Positions 36,050 through 48,176 of a stretch of 64,000 bases of DNA are shown one piece after another. The notes below the pieces were generated by a model, which saw nothing but the letters and a program-made list of their open reading frames with translations, was not told the DNA's origin and did not search any database. Position 1 is the first letter of the stretch, and each line of letters opens with the position of its first letter. Source of the stretch: Conus ventricosus (lineage: Eukaryota > Mollusca > Gastropoda > Neogastropoda > Conidae); the NCBI GenBank assembly GCA_018398815.1, contig CM031604.1, forward strand, positions 49,192,210-49,256,209. Reading direction: 5' to 3'. The translations under genes were made by a program, and so were the position numbers.

Positions 36050-38728
36050 AATAGGAGTGGAATCGTGTCGCTTCATTTTTTTGGGGGCGGTGAATTGTTT
36101 TTTTTTTCGGTCCCTGGTTTTTTTTTTTAATAAAAAAAAATTGACAAAACGGATATGGTTTTCCATTTTAATTTTTTGATATTTTTGGAAAAAAAAGAGA
36201 GAAGGGGAAAGGTTTTAATGTTTTGTTGTGCTGTAACCCTGAAAATGCTTTTTGTGCTTTTCTGTTTGTTTGGTGATAATTTATTTAAAGTGATTTTGAT
36301 TCTTGTTAATTTTTTTCCCATGGAGGGCCTTTTTTTTCTCCCCTGTGTCAAAAATAATAGTGCTTTCTGTTTTTTCAAGGGTTTTCTTTTTAAATCGTGA
36401 TGGTTGTTTCCCACTGTTCCCTTCGTATAAAATCCTTTTGTTTTTATAACCTTTCTCTTTTTTTTAAAATCCTCTTTATCAAAAACCTCCATCTATACAC
36501 TTCTTTTTTCTCTGCGGTTTCATCCCCTCTTTGTGTTGGTCAGTTGGTGGCGTTTTCTTGGGGCTCATTTGTTGGGCTCAAAATTGGCGCTCAAAAAGCC
36601 CCCTGAGATCAAGGTGTGTGTAAAAACCCCGTCGAGCGGTGCTTTTGAGATGTGGGTCGTGGGGGGAACAAAAGAAACCCCTGAGGGGAAACGCAGCTTG
36701 ATAACGCTGCTGAAAGAGTGTCCTGATTGTGCCCCAGCACCATGGGGGCAACAAAGTATGTGGGGAGACCCGCCCGAGGGCCCCTGAAAGAGAAATCCAG
36801 AAGGATTTGGGATGGTTTGGGCCAAACTTAAACAGCCTGTGCAGCACAGGAGGGAAAGCCTTGACTTAAACCCTGGAGAGGGGTTTAAAAGGACCCCCCT
36901 CCAACCACGGGGCCCCGTGAGCTTGAAGAACACGCCCCCAAGAGGACGGCTGCTTCGGGACTCAGTGGGGAGGGTGGGGGGGGACTAAAGCGAGGGGTGG
37001 GGGTGATGGGGGGGGTTTGGGGTTTTTAGGATGATTTAAAGGGCCTTTGTTGAAGGGAAAAACAGAGGAAATGAAAAAGGGGCTTAAATCGTGGTATTGG
37101 TTTCCCCCCAAGGAGGTTGGCTGTTCGCCCGTGTCCGTTGGCTGATTGTCTGTCTGTCTGTCTGTCTGTCTATCAGGGGGTCAGGTAAAAACCCTGACCT
37201 GTTTTCCCGGCATTGGTGCAGCGGGGGAAAGAGGTTCGGGTCGAATTCTATAATTTTGTGGGGTTTGGTTTTCGCAGGACCCAGATCTTTCTTTCTCTCT
37301 CTCTCCTCTCCTCTCTCCCCTTCTTCTCCTCTCCTCTCTCTCTTCTCTCTCTCTGTCGTAACATCGCTTCAAAGGCGTTTCTTCCATATTTCTGTAAATT
37401 TTAAAAAATAATGAAAGGATCTCAAGAGAAAGTCAGACACGTGAGTGTATCGATATTCATGACATAAAATCGTCGTTTTTTTCCGAATTGGATTACTTTG
37501 GTGTTGAAAAATAAAGCATTCTGAAGATGGGGGGGGGGGGGGGGGGGAGAGGTGTTTATTCCCCCTGTAAATCGGGGCGAAGTGAAAATACACCCAAAGT
37601 GTAGTGGAAAAAGGGTTTCGTCAGTCAAGTAGAAACCTGGTGTGAAGTTATGATGGTCTGGGGTGTCTGGAACGGCATTGTTTGATAAAAGTTAGGGGGA
37701 CAAAATGCTATTGTCATCGTCTTTTTTATGCTGCCAGCGCTGCTGCTGCGGTTCCATACAACCTCATACCTACCGTTCCGAAAAGATCTAACAAATCTTT
37801 CATTATTGTTGCCCTCATTATCGTGTCATCCGTTCGTCATGGAAATTACAGGCCCTATGTTTTTGTGATGAGTAGTTCTTTTGGTGGTCAATTCACGGCG
37901 TGGATCATTGTTGAGGAGGGAGAGACAAAAGAAAGGTAGAACGGGGCAGGAATGGTGGAGAGAGAGAGAAGAAAGTTGGGGGTGGGGTGGGGAAGGGAAA
38001 GGGGTTTCTAAATGGTCACGTGAGGTAATTTTTGTGTGCATCCCGCATTTTTTTTCTTTAATTTTCTTTTAGTATTTTTACTGTCATGATTATTACTATT
38101 ATTACTTTTATTACTGTTTTGTTGTTATTATTTTATTATATTATTGTTTTATCTGATCATTTTATTGTTTTTATCATCTTTATTGTAAATTTTTGTGCTG
38201 CGTTTAGTTAGTTTTGTCTCATGGTCTGGAATCTTATGTTTGGGACTTGCGTGTTGAGAGTACAGAAATCTGGTGAAAGGAGGGTGGTGCCGGCTTGGTC
38301 TTTTTTCTTGTGTCTTGCCCTCGGTCCCCGTTTTCCCTCAAATATTGTTTTGTACTGTCTTTTTTTGTCTGTGGGATTTTTTTGTATTTTGTTATATCTT
38401 TGTTTCTGCCCGCCCGCCCGCCTGTTGTCTGTCTGTCTGTCTGTCTTCTCTCTCTCTCTCTCTCTCCCCCTCTCTCCTTCTCTCTCTCTCTCTCTCTTCT
38501 CTCTCTTTTTCTTCTCTCGGGGGGCGCGAAAAGGTAGTTTGGCGGTCAAGCGACTTTCATTCTCTGTAAATTTCATTTTTCTAGTTGAAGTAAGTAGTAT
38601 TTTATCCAGATTTGAAACCCCCGGGCTGAAGGTCTGCCTCCGGAGATTGCTTAGGGCCCCCTTTTGGCCTTTTTGCCCCCTTTTTTTGGTTAATGTCAAA
38701 ACGGGTAGGCAGGAAAAACAAATTCCGA
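36050..38728. other. Error-rich sequence, nothing assigned
   Basis: The text takes on a distinct look: long one-base runs and doubled neighbours. It holds a CTGT run (37146-37171), CT runs (37290-37353 and 38451-38515) and a poly-G tract (37530-37547). Part of it may be the 5' region of LINE-D, but I cannot show that. Confidence 0.5.
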
Positions 38729-41700
38729 GTCGCCCTACTGCGTGAAAAAAAAAGAGTGGACGGGCTGTGGCGGTTTGCTCCCGTCGTACTTGTTTGGGGG
38801 ATCTTTCCCCCGTTGCGGTGAATGAAAGCAAATGGTCCCCAACCCCTTGCAAGGCCGTGAGAGCTCCGGCAGACCCGATTTCCCGCACTGGGCCCAGCGG
38901 TGGGAGTGAGCCCGGGAAGCCTGTCAACCCTCAGGGGGGGCCACTGCCCCGCGAGAAGGAAAAAGTCCCGTTCGACCCCTGACCATGTTCCAGTCGATGG
39001 AAGGAAAATTTGCGGGTCAAACAGGACATACGTGCCTGGTGAGGGGTATGCTGCCTGCAGGGGGTGCCGGGCTGGACGGGAGGTGGCGAACTTCGGCAGC
39101 GCCCCCTGCGGAAGGAACAGTCTGGCACGAGGATGGACAACCCCGGAAAAAAAGCGGAGACCTAGAGGGGAGGTCCAGACGAAACAACGTTTGTTTACGG
39201 CGTGCTAGGAGGGAAGGCGAGACAAAGTGTGAATTGAAGACCTGTTAGGGGTCCATCATGTTGGTTGGGGGGCTGTTTTGGGGACGAGAGTTTGATAGGG
39301 CCCCCTGCGTGAACTCTAAACGGTTCCCCCATCTCGCTAGGTGTGTTTTTTCAACGAAAAATGGACTTTTGGGCGAAAAAGGAACTTAAGGGCACCGCTC
39401 TTTGAAGCGAGGGGAATTTTTCCCAGAGTGAGAGAAATGCGAAAAAAACTGACACTATCTGAAAAAGGCGCGAAGTGAGGGAGAGGGCCACCTGATCAGG
39501 GTCATTGCTAGTGGAGGTTCGGTATATGTTGGATCAGGTGCCTTCGTGCCAAAGAAAAGGGTCCCGGCCCGGGCCCTTTCTCATCCCCCATCTTTGTCCG
39601 CGGCTGTGGAGGGAAAGTTATGAGGGGCACCGGTTACCTGGTCACGCACGCTGGCAGTGAGCTGGGGACGCCACGTGAAAACTGTGCACCCCTGTTCTGT
39701 GACGATGTTTTTGTCCCTGAACACGTGGAAATTTTGGCCCTGGGTGTTTGAAGAAAAATTAATAGTTCGAAAATCGTCGAGTGGAAATGGTTTAATGATG
39801 CCCCGGGGGGCGTTTACATCAAAACCGTTTTCTTTCCTCATTGGAAATTTTGGTTGCTTTCAAAAAATTAGATTTGAATTTTTTTTTGTTGTTTGTTTTT
39901 TGTTTTTGTTTTTTTTAGTTGAGACGTTTGTAGAAAATTTTCAATTGTCTATTTTTAAAAAGGGGAACGGTGTTTTGTAGACCCGGGGTTAAATGTCGTA
40001 ACGGAAGCGCTAGGGGAGTTGTCTGCCTTATAAGGATGAGTGTGTCCTTTATGTCAAACCCGTTTGTGTGAAAAAATTTTTTTTTTTCTCGCTTTTCTTT
40101 TGAATAAAATTCTTTTCGGTATAGTAGAGAATTTTTGTTTGTGCTTACCTCCCCTGAAAATACCCCATTTGTGATTTTGACTGTGAAAAGGGTCGTTAGA
40201 GAACGTATTTTTTCCAATCTGATCACTTGCTCAACCCCGTGTTTTTGGGCGGGAAAGTGGCCTGAAAGCCCCCTTTTTCTGTGGCGGAAAGAGAGGGGAA
40301 AAGAACCGGCCAAAACGGGAAGAGAAAAGGAGACAAAGGGGGGGGAGGAAGACGAAGAAGAGAGGGGGCAGAAGAACCCCAAAACCAACACCTTTTCTCT
40401 CTTTAATTAAATGCATAAAATCCCCCCCTTCTTCTGACTAATTTCCCTACAAACTTTGTCCGGGGCTGAAATTGTCATTAAATTTTCGGCTCGCGGCAGT
40501 TTTTCAGTGGTTTAACGAAACCAAAACGTTGGGTTTTACCACATTGGAAAAAGTTGATTGCCCTAGATCGGGCTGTCGGTGGCACGACCGGGCGTCATTG
40601 TTTTGGCCACCCCAAGGCGTGTGTTTCGTCGGTTGTGCCACTGTGTTTTAATTGTGTTTTTTTAAAATGGCCCCCTTAAAACGTTACTGAAGAACAGGTT
40701 TTGTTTTCGAGGCCCTAATTTTTTTTTTTAAAAGTGTTAGAGTATTTGTTTAATGAATTTGTTTGGGCGTGTGAAGGCAAACTAACTATTCACATGTTTG
40801 CCCCACGCGGGCGTTGTTAAAAGTTCCCCGCTATACAGGAGAGCGCCCTTTTTTTGTTCTTCTTGCGCTTAATGGTGTTGAAAGGGGGGGTAAAAAGATG
40901 ATTCGTATTTGAAACATTTTTGCGTTCTCCAAGTAAAAATGTTCTCGTTTGTATTGACTTTATTTATTTTTAACTATGATTTAGTGTTCAGTGGCAAATG
41001 ATTGTGTATTAGATGGTATAATTTTTATTTTTTAAATTTAAACCCGTTCATCCCTTCAAGTGTGCTTTATGAAATTTAAAGGCGATTTCGAATGTTTTGG
41101 CAAACAAACGGTAGGGTTAGGCAGACCTAGTACATCTACCAGTATGGAAGAGGAAGTAGTGTGTGCTAGCACAATCTTCATATAAATGGCTTCAAATCTA
41201 CAATGACGGATGACTACACCTACAAAACTATGTGTAACAGATAGGCTGGCACGAGGCCGAAACTTAATCGCTAGCGACACGCGCGACCTCGTTGACACAG
41301 CGCACGCAAGCGACCAAAAAATCACTAAAGCGAGAGACTGGGCTTGCCAGGTGAGGGTGGGGTGGGGGGTTGTATATCATTTTTAGTTGACAGCGCGCCA
41401 GGTGTCGTTAGCGCGGTTGTAATGTCATTGAAGTGTGTGTGTAGTGAGAAAGATATTTTACTTGGGTTTTGTGCAGGTTGGTATTGTTATAATAATATTT
41501 TGATCATGGCAGAACAAAGAATAGTGGAGATTTCCTAAGCTGACAATACTTGACGAGCATTTTGAGTACCATGCACTTTTTGTTGGTTTTGGAGGTTGAG
41601 AGCCAGGCCCTTCATATTCTCCCCAAACTAACTAGCGCTTTACCCGAGCGGTCAAGGTCACAGTGGCAACCGTTTCTTCCCTAACGAAAAACTTTTTTTA

Positions 41701-43000
41701 GGTTGACTTTTTTAGAAACGGGCGCGCGCACGTAAGCGGGCTAAAAACCCCCAAGCAATACGGGTCAATCGGCAGTCGCCTGTTTAACCAGAAAGCGCAC
41801 GAGCTACCCGACAAAGATCTATTTTTAGATATGCTAATGCGGAGGGGTTTGGGGTTTGTTTTGATTTGACTGCCTTAAATTTTTCACCAAGCACTTTTGA
41901 CTTTGTATATATTGCTGTGTTTATGGCTTCATGCTTCGCTTCAACGTCCGCTTCAAAAATTTTTGGCTGCCCCCCCCACCACGCCCCCACCCCCACCCCA
42001 CGCACGCAGTCCCCCCACCCCCCCCCCACGCACGCACGTCCCCCCCCCCCACCCCCGCACGCACGTCCCCCCCACCCCCCCCCCCCCCACGCACGTCCCC
42101 CCACCCCCCCCGGACTGTCTTGTGTGTTTGTTGTTTTTTGTGTTTTTTTTTGTTTTTTTGTCCTGCCCCCCCGCTGCACACCCCCCCCCCCCACCTGCCC
42201 CCCCCCCACCCCCTGCCCAAAACCCCCAAATTCCTTCCAAGTTTTAACAAGTTATTCAAGTTCTTTTAAATTACTTCTAAGTTGTCCTTAAAACTTCTCG
42301 TTATCCCCAAGTTTTTTAATTTTAAATTTTTAAAAAAGTTCTTAATAAGTTTTTATAAGTTTTTTTGTTTTTCGTTTTTAAAAGTTCTTGATTAAAATCC
42401 CTTTAAGTACAACCAAGTTTTTTTAAGTTATCTTAATTACAAAAAATACGCATGTTTTTTTCTAAAAAAGTAATTCTAATATAGTACACACCGCCTCAAA
42501 AAACGTGTCACGTTAGTTGTCTTGCTCGCGTTTTCTGCATAGATTTTAAGGAAGGTCTTTCTCCGAAGCAACCCCCCATTTATTACAATTCGGTCTATGG
42601 AAATGTCTTTTTAGACTCCAGGGCCTTTTTTATTGACTTCACATTTTATAAACCCCATGCTTTTTTAAAAAAATTAAAATATTATTCCATTTAAAAAGGT
42701 CAAAATGTGCTTTGTTTTGGCGGTTTTTTGGGGGTTGGGGCTTTTTTCTGCTTTATGGGTTTAGATTTTTTTTTGGGTTTCTTTTTTTTCTGCGTCTTTC
42801 TTTATATATTTTTTAACCATAATAACGCCCCCAGCAGCAGCAAGGGCGCCCCCAAAAGACCCAAAATTTTAAATTCAATTTCCTGAGATTGGGGCCCCTT
42901 TAAATCACATGGGTTTTTTTTAGCTGGGATTGAATCAACTTGTTCTGGCGTGGGGGTGTTATGTTTTTTCCCTAAAGGGCTGTAAACCCATTTTTTTTTT
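38729..43000. other. Low-quality second copy of 44001-48512
   Basis: CGAGTCGCC at 38729 matches the first bases after the gap (44001). Colinear landmarks then follow in order. These are the ORF1 segment AGAGGGGAGGTCCAGACGAA (39167 and 44475), the endonuclease segment TTGAGACGTTTGTAGAA (39918 and 45277), the Polinton junction (about 40196 and 45574), GTGTTTTTGGGCG (40240 and 45618), the C-rich block (41970 and 47430) and TTGAATCAACTTGTTCTGGCG (42923 and 48448). The copy differs by many small indels and substitutions to the neighbouring base. I read it as an uncorrected read end left unmerged next to the gap. Confidence 0.85.
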
Positions 43001-44000
43001 NNNNNNNNNNNNNNNNNNNNNNNNNNNNNNNNNNNNNNNNNNNNNNNNNNNNNNNNNNNNNNNNNNNNNNNNNNNNNNNNNNNNNNNNNNNNNNNNNNNN
43101 NNNNNNNNNNNNNNNNNNNNNNNNNNNNNNNNNNNNNNNNNNNNNNNNNNNNNNNNNNNNNNNNNNNNNNNNNNNNNNNNNNNNNNNNNNNNNNNNNNNN
43201 NNNNNNNNNNNNNNNNNNNNNNNNNNNNNNNNNNNNNNNNNNNNNNNNNNNNNNNNNNNNNNNNNNNNNNNNNNNNNNNNNNNNNNNNNNNNNNNNNNNN
43301 NNNNNNNNNNNNNNNNNNNNNNNNNNNNNNNNNNNNNNNNNNNNNNNNNNNNNNNNNNNNNNNNNNNNNNNNNNNNNNNNNNNNNNNNNNNNNNNNNNNN
43401 NNNNNNNNNNNNNNNNNNNNNNNNNNNNNNNNNNNNNNNNNNNNNNNNNNNNNNNNNNNNNNNNNNNNNNNNNNNNNNNNNNNNNNNNNNNNNNNNNNNN
43501 NNNNNNNNNNNNNNNNNNNNNNNNNNNNNNNNNNNNNNNNNNNNNNNNNNNNNNNNNNNNNNNNNNNNNNNNNNNNNNNNNNNNNNNNNNNNNNNNNNNN
43601 NNNNNNNNNNNNNNNNNNNNNNNNNNNNNNNNNNNNNNNNNNNNNNNNNNNNNNNNNNNNNNNNNNNNNNNNNNNNNNNNNNNNNNNNNNNNNNNNNNNN
43701 NNNNNNNNNNNNNNNNNNNNNNNNNNNNNNNNNNNNNNNNNNNNNNNNNNNNNNNNNNNNNNNNNNNNNNNNNNNNNNNNNNNNNNNNNNNNNNNNNNNN
43801 NNNNNNNNNNNNNNNNNNNNNNNNNNNNNNNNNNNNNNNNNNNNNNNNNNNNNNNNNNNNNNNNNNNNNNNNNNNNNNNNNNNNNNNNNNNNNNNNNNNN
43901 NNNNNNNNNNNNNNNNNNNNNNNNNNNNNNNNNNNNNNNNNNNNNNNNNNNNNNNNNNNNNNNNNNNNNNNNNNNNNNNNNNNNNNNNNNNNNNNNNNNN
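43001..44000. other. Assembly gap (1000 N)
   Basis: Exactly 1000 unknown bases, a conventional placeholder length. Confidence 0.99.
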
Positions 44001-44037
44001 CGAGTCGCCATACTGCAGCTGAAAAGAAGAGTGGACG

Positions 44038-44899
44038 GTGCTGTGCAGGTTTGCTCCTGTCGTACTTGTTCTGGGGAGTCTTCTCCTCCGTTGCGGTGAC
44101 ATCGAAAGCAACCCTGGTCCAACCTTCGCAAGGCGTGAGAGCTCCAGGCAGACCCGATTCTCCAGCACTGGGACGAGCGGTGGCAGAGTGAGCCTGGAGA
44201 AGCCTGTCAACCCTCAGGGAGGCGCCACTGCCCAGCCGACGAAGGAACCGTCCTTGTCCGACCTCATGACCATGTTCCAGTCGATGGACAGAAATTCGAC
44301 GAGGTCAAGCAGGACATACGTGTCCTGCGTGAGGGGTATGCTGCCATGCAGGAGGAGCTGACAGGGCTGAGACGGGAGGTGGACGAACTTCGGCAGCAGA
44401 ACAACGACCTGCAGAGAAGGAACGACGTCCTGGCATCGAGGATGGACAACCTGGAAAGGAAGACGGACGACCTAGAGGGGAGGTCCAGACGAAACAACGT
44501 TCTGTTCTACGGCGTGCCTAGGAGGGAAGGCGAGACAAGTGCTGAATGTGAAGACCTGCTTAGGGATCTCATCACTGATAGGTTGGGACTGTCTGGTGAC
44601 GTAGAGTTTGATAGGGCCCATCGCGTGAACTCTAAACAGGATTCCCGATCATCGCTAGGTGTGTTTTCTACAAACAGAAGATGGACATACTGAGAGCGAA
44701 ACGGAAACTTAAGGGCACCAGCGTCTTTGTAAGCGAGGACTTCTCCACCAGAGTGAGAGAAATGCGAAGAAAACTGACACCTCATCTGAAAAAGGCGCGA
44801 AGTGATGGGAGACGGGCCACCATGATCCATGATCATCTGCTAGTGGACGGTATCCGGTATATGTTGGACTCAGGTGACCATCTCGTGCCAATGAAATAG
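44038..44899 (+). pseudogene. LINE-D ORF1 protein with N-terminal 2A motif (broken)
   Basis: ORF1 proteins bind LINE RNA and form trimers through a coiled coil. The frame has no clear ATG: it is open from 44023, just after a TGA, with GTG at 44038. A hydrophobic stretch leads into LLLRCGDIESNPGP, then a Ser/Thr/Gly-rich linker. After a one-base break near 44290 comes a coiled coil (LTGLRREVDELRQQNNDLQ and onward). DLEGRSRRNNVLFYGVPRRE follows, the start of the RRM-like domain of L1-type ORF1. After another break near 44650-44680 the C-terminal domain runs to the TAG at 44897. About 285 residues in all, typical for the family. Confidence 0.8.
44095..44121 (+). other. 2A-like ribosome-skipping motif
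   Basis: GDIESNPGP fits the D-x-E-x-NPGP consensus, preceded by the usual Leu-rich run. In known 2As the ribosome fails to join the last Gly and Pro, releasing the upstream peptide. 2A motifs are established in several non-LTR retrotransposons, including invertebrate ones, where they sit at the N-terminus as here. Activity is not shown. Confidence 0.85.
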
Positions 44900-45131
44900 G
44901 GTTCCGGCCGGTCCCTTTCTCATCCCCGATCTTTGTCCGCGGCTGTGGAGGGAACGTCTACTGAGGCGACACCGGTTACCTGGTCACCGCACGACAGTGG
45001 CAGTGAGCTGGCGACGCCACGTGAAAACTGTGCACCCGTGTTCTGTGACGATGTTTTGTGTCACCTGAACACGTGGACATTGATGCCGTGGGTGTGTTGA
45101 ATGAAAATCTAAATAGTTCGAACTCGTCGAG

Positions 45132-45574
45132 TTGAGAAATGAGTTTAATGATGCCGGTGTGCGTAATACATCAAAACCGTTTTCTTTCCTACATTGGAAC
45201 ATTAATGGATTGCTTACAAAAATATATGATCATGATTTTGTTTCGTATGTCTGTTCTTTTGATTTTGTCTGTTTAGTTGAGACGTTTGTAGAAGATTTTC
45301 AATTGTCTATTTTTAAAGGGTACACGGTGTTTTGTAGACCGGCTGTTAAACTGTCAGTACACGGAAGACGCTCAGGCGGAGTTGTCTGCCTTATAAGGAA
45401 TGAGCTGTGTCCTTATGTCAAACCTGTATGTGTGAAATCTTCTCTTTTCTACGCTTTTCTTTTGAATAAATGTCTTTTCGGTATAGATAGAGACATTATG
45501 TATGTTTGTGCTTACATACCACCTGAAAACTCACCCTATTATGTGCATTTTGACTGTGAAAATGGTGTCGCTTA
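45132..45574 (+). pseudogene. LINE-D ORF2, N-terminal endonuclease half (interrupted)
   Basis: The AP endonuclease starts at FLHWNINGLLTKI and continues through FDFVCLVETF, GGVVCLIRNE and VCAYIPPENSPYY, all expected blocks. The reading frame runs into the insertion after GAAAATGGTGTCGCTTA. The other side restarts GCTTTATTGGAA, so the uninterrupted gene plausibly read through Leu-Leu-Glu, as LINE-A does at about 5310. Confidence 0.88.
45570..45574. repeat. Target-site duplication of the Polinton, left copy
   Basis: GCTTA here corresponds to GCTTTA at 61477-61482; one T differs in a short run. Six-base duplications are the rule for Polinton/Maverick integration. Confidence 0.75.
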
Positions 45575-45765
45575 GAGAACAGTATTTTACCAATCCTGAC
45601 TCACTTGCTCAACCACCGTGTTTTTGGGCGAAAGTGGCCTGAAAGCCGCCTTTTCCCTGTGGCGGAAGAGAGAGAGAGAGAATCACCGGCAGACAGACAG
45701 AGAAGAGAGAGACAGAGAGAGGGGACAGACAGACAGACAGAGAGGCGGGCAGACAGACAACACAC
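45575..45765 (+). repeat. Polinton left terminal inverted repeat
   Basis: Begins GAGAACAGTATTTTACCAAT. Landmarks GTGTTTTTGGGCG, GTGGCCTGAAAGCCGCC and a purine-rich GAGAGA/GACAGACAG block reappear inverted, in the same order, at the right end. Similarity fades after GGCGGGCAGACAGACA. Confidence 0.85.
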
Positions 45766-48170
45766 ACACCTCTTTCTCTTCTAAATTTAAAATGACATAA
45801 AATCCGCACACTTCTTCTGACTAATTTCACCTACAAACTTTGTACACGGGGCTGAAATCTGATCACTTAAATTTACGGCTCGCGCAGTTTGCACCTAGCC
45901 TGCCCTGTTTAAACGAAACACACTCAGTTGGGTTGCACCACATTTGGAAAAGTTAGATTGCCATCAGATCGAGGCTGTCGACGTGGCACCCCCGGGCCGT
46001 CATTGTTTAAGCCACCACTCAAGAAGGCTGTGTGTTTCGTCGGTTGTGACCACTGTGTTTTTAATTGTGTTATTTTAAAATGGCTAAAACTTTTACTAAA
46101 GAAACAGGTTTGTTATTCGAGCCATAAGTTTTATTTTAAACTGATGTTAGGTATTTTTTTTGAAAGAATTAGTTGAGTCAGTCAGTGAAGGCAAGCTAAC
46201 TATTCACATGTTTGCCCGCACAGCGGGCGTTGTTAAACGTTCCTGCTATACAGCGAGAGCCGCCTCTTTCTTTGTTCTTCATTGCGCTTAACTGGTAGTG
46301 AAGGGGGGGGTAAACACGACTGTTTTCGTATTTGAAACATTTTTGCTGTTCCTCCCAAGTAAAAATGTTCTCAGTTTGTATTAGACTTGATTGATTGTTA
46401 ACTATAGATTCAGTGTTCATGTGGCAAGCTGATCTGTGTATTAAGATGTGTATCTTTTCTACTTTTTTATTCTAACCAGTTCATCTACCTTCAAGTGTGC
46501 TCTTATGCAACTAAATGGCGTTTTCGAATGTTTTGGCAAACAAACTAGATAGGGTTAGGCAGACCTTAGTACACTACCAGTATGGAGAGGAGTAGTGTGT
46601 GGCTAGCACTATTCATATAAATGCTTCAAATATACAATGACGGATGTACTACAACCTACAAAACTATGTGTAACAGATAGGCTGGCACGAGGCCGAAACT
46701 TAATCGCTAGCGACACGCGCGACCTCGTTGACACAGCGCACGGCAAGCGACCAAAAAATCAAAAGCGGGGAGACTGGGCTTGCCAGGTGAGGGGTGGGGT
46801 GGGGGGTGTATTCATTTTGGGTTTGGGACAGCGCCCCAGGTGTCGTTAGCGGGGTTGTATTGTCATTGAAGGTTTTGTGGTGTAGTGAGAAGATTTTTAC
46901 TGGGTTTTGTGCAGGTTGGTTTTGTTTATAAATATTTTGATCATGGCAGAACAAGATAGTGGGAGATTTCTAAGCTGACAATACTTGACGAGCATGTTGA
47001 GTACCATGCACAATTTGTTATTTGTTTTGGGAAATGAGTTGAGAGCAGCAGGCCCTTCATATTCTCGCAAACTAACTAGCGCTTTACCTGAGCGGTCAAA
47101 GGTCACAGTGGCAAGCCGTTTCTTCCCTAAAGTAAGATCTATTTTTAGAGTTGACTGCTTTAGCTAACAGTGCGCGCGCCACTGTAAGACGGCTAGAAAG
47201 CACCCAAGCAATACGGGTTCAACAGGCGAGCTCGCCTGTTTAACTAGAAAGCGAAACGAGCTCCCCCACTGACGTAAGATTTATTTTTAGATACTGCTAA
47301 TGCAGGAGCGGTTGGGTTTGTTTAGAGTGACTGCCTTGAATTTTCACCAAGCACTTTATGACTTTGTATATATTGCTGTGTTTAAACTGGCTTCATTTGC
47401 TTCGCTTCAACGTCCTGCTTCAACTTTTTGGCTGCCGCACACACACGCACGCCCCCCCCCACCCCCACCCCACGCACGCAGTCTCCCACCCCCACCCCAC
47501 GCACCCCACCCTTTCCCCCCCACCCCCACCCACCGCACGCACGTCCTCCCACCCCCACCCCACGCACGCACGTCCCCACCCCCCACCCTGGGACTGTCTA
47601 TTGTGTGTTTGTTGTTTGTTTGTGTTTGTTGTTTTTTTTTGTCCTCCCCCCACGCATGCACCCCCCCACCCCACCGGGCCTCACCCCCCACCCACGCATC
47701 ACACACTCAAGTTCCTTCTAGTTTTTAAAAAGTTATTCTCAAGTTCTTTACTTAAGTTACTTCTAAGTTGTCCTTAAGTCATTTCTCAATTTTATCCCCA
47801 AGTTTTTAAAAAGTTCTTGATCAAGTTCTTAATTTAAAAGTTTTAATAAGTTTTTTGATCAAGTTCTTGATAAGTTCTTGATTAAGTCATCCTTTAAGTA
47901 CAACCAAGTTCTTATAAGTATTTTTATAATTATCAAAAAATAAAGCTATGTTTTTATCTTAAATAGTAGATGTCTAATATAGTAAAACACACGCCTCAAA
48001 AAACGTGTCATCGTTGATTATGTCTTGCTCAGCGTTTTCTGCATAGATTTTAAGGAAGGTCTTACATCCGAAGCAACCGCATTGATTACAATTTCGGGTC
48101 TATGGAAATGTCTTTTATAGACTCCAGGTCTTTATTTATTGACTTCATCATTTTTTTAATACGCCATGAT
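45766..48170. other. Polinton left arm, non-coding and low-complexity
   Basis: Contains C-rich blocks with ACGCACGC (47436-47700), followed by a degenerate AAGTTCTTGAT-type repeat (47730-47925), and a repeated TAAGAT(C/T)TATTTTTAGA near 47131 and 47276. No protein recognised in about 2.4 kb, which is unusual for a compact element. Confidence 0.6.
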
Positions 48171-48176
48171 CTATTT

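Larger units (their letters stand above)
44001..45574 (+). mobile_element. LINE-D, 5' part (2A motif, ORF1, start of ORF2)
   Basis: A non-LTR retrotransposon whose 5' end is lost in the gap. It has a 2A-like motif, an L1-type ORF1 (44038-44899) and the first part of ORF2 with an endonuclease (45132-45574). The endonuclease stops abruptly at a Polinton/Maverick insertion and continues at 61477. Base quality is better than in the duplicate copy, but ORF1 still has two small breaks. Confidence 0.88.

Noticed and set aside
36533..36933. Frames with EMWVVGGTKETPEG-like sequence
   Set aside because: Not recognisable, and in a zone with a high base-error rate.
41866..42291. Pro-rich frames in the C-rich block
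   Set aside because: Several frames and both strands are open because of C-runs; the same block recurs at 47.43-47.70 kb as non-coding DNA.
38729..43000. A genuine second LINE-D/Polinton left end in tandem
   Set aside because: The copy shares the same insertion junction, is noisy and abuts a placeholder gap, so an unmerged overlap is the simpler reading.
42930..44210. About 400-codon frames across the gap
   Set aside because: They consist almost entirely of unknown residues from the 1000 N.
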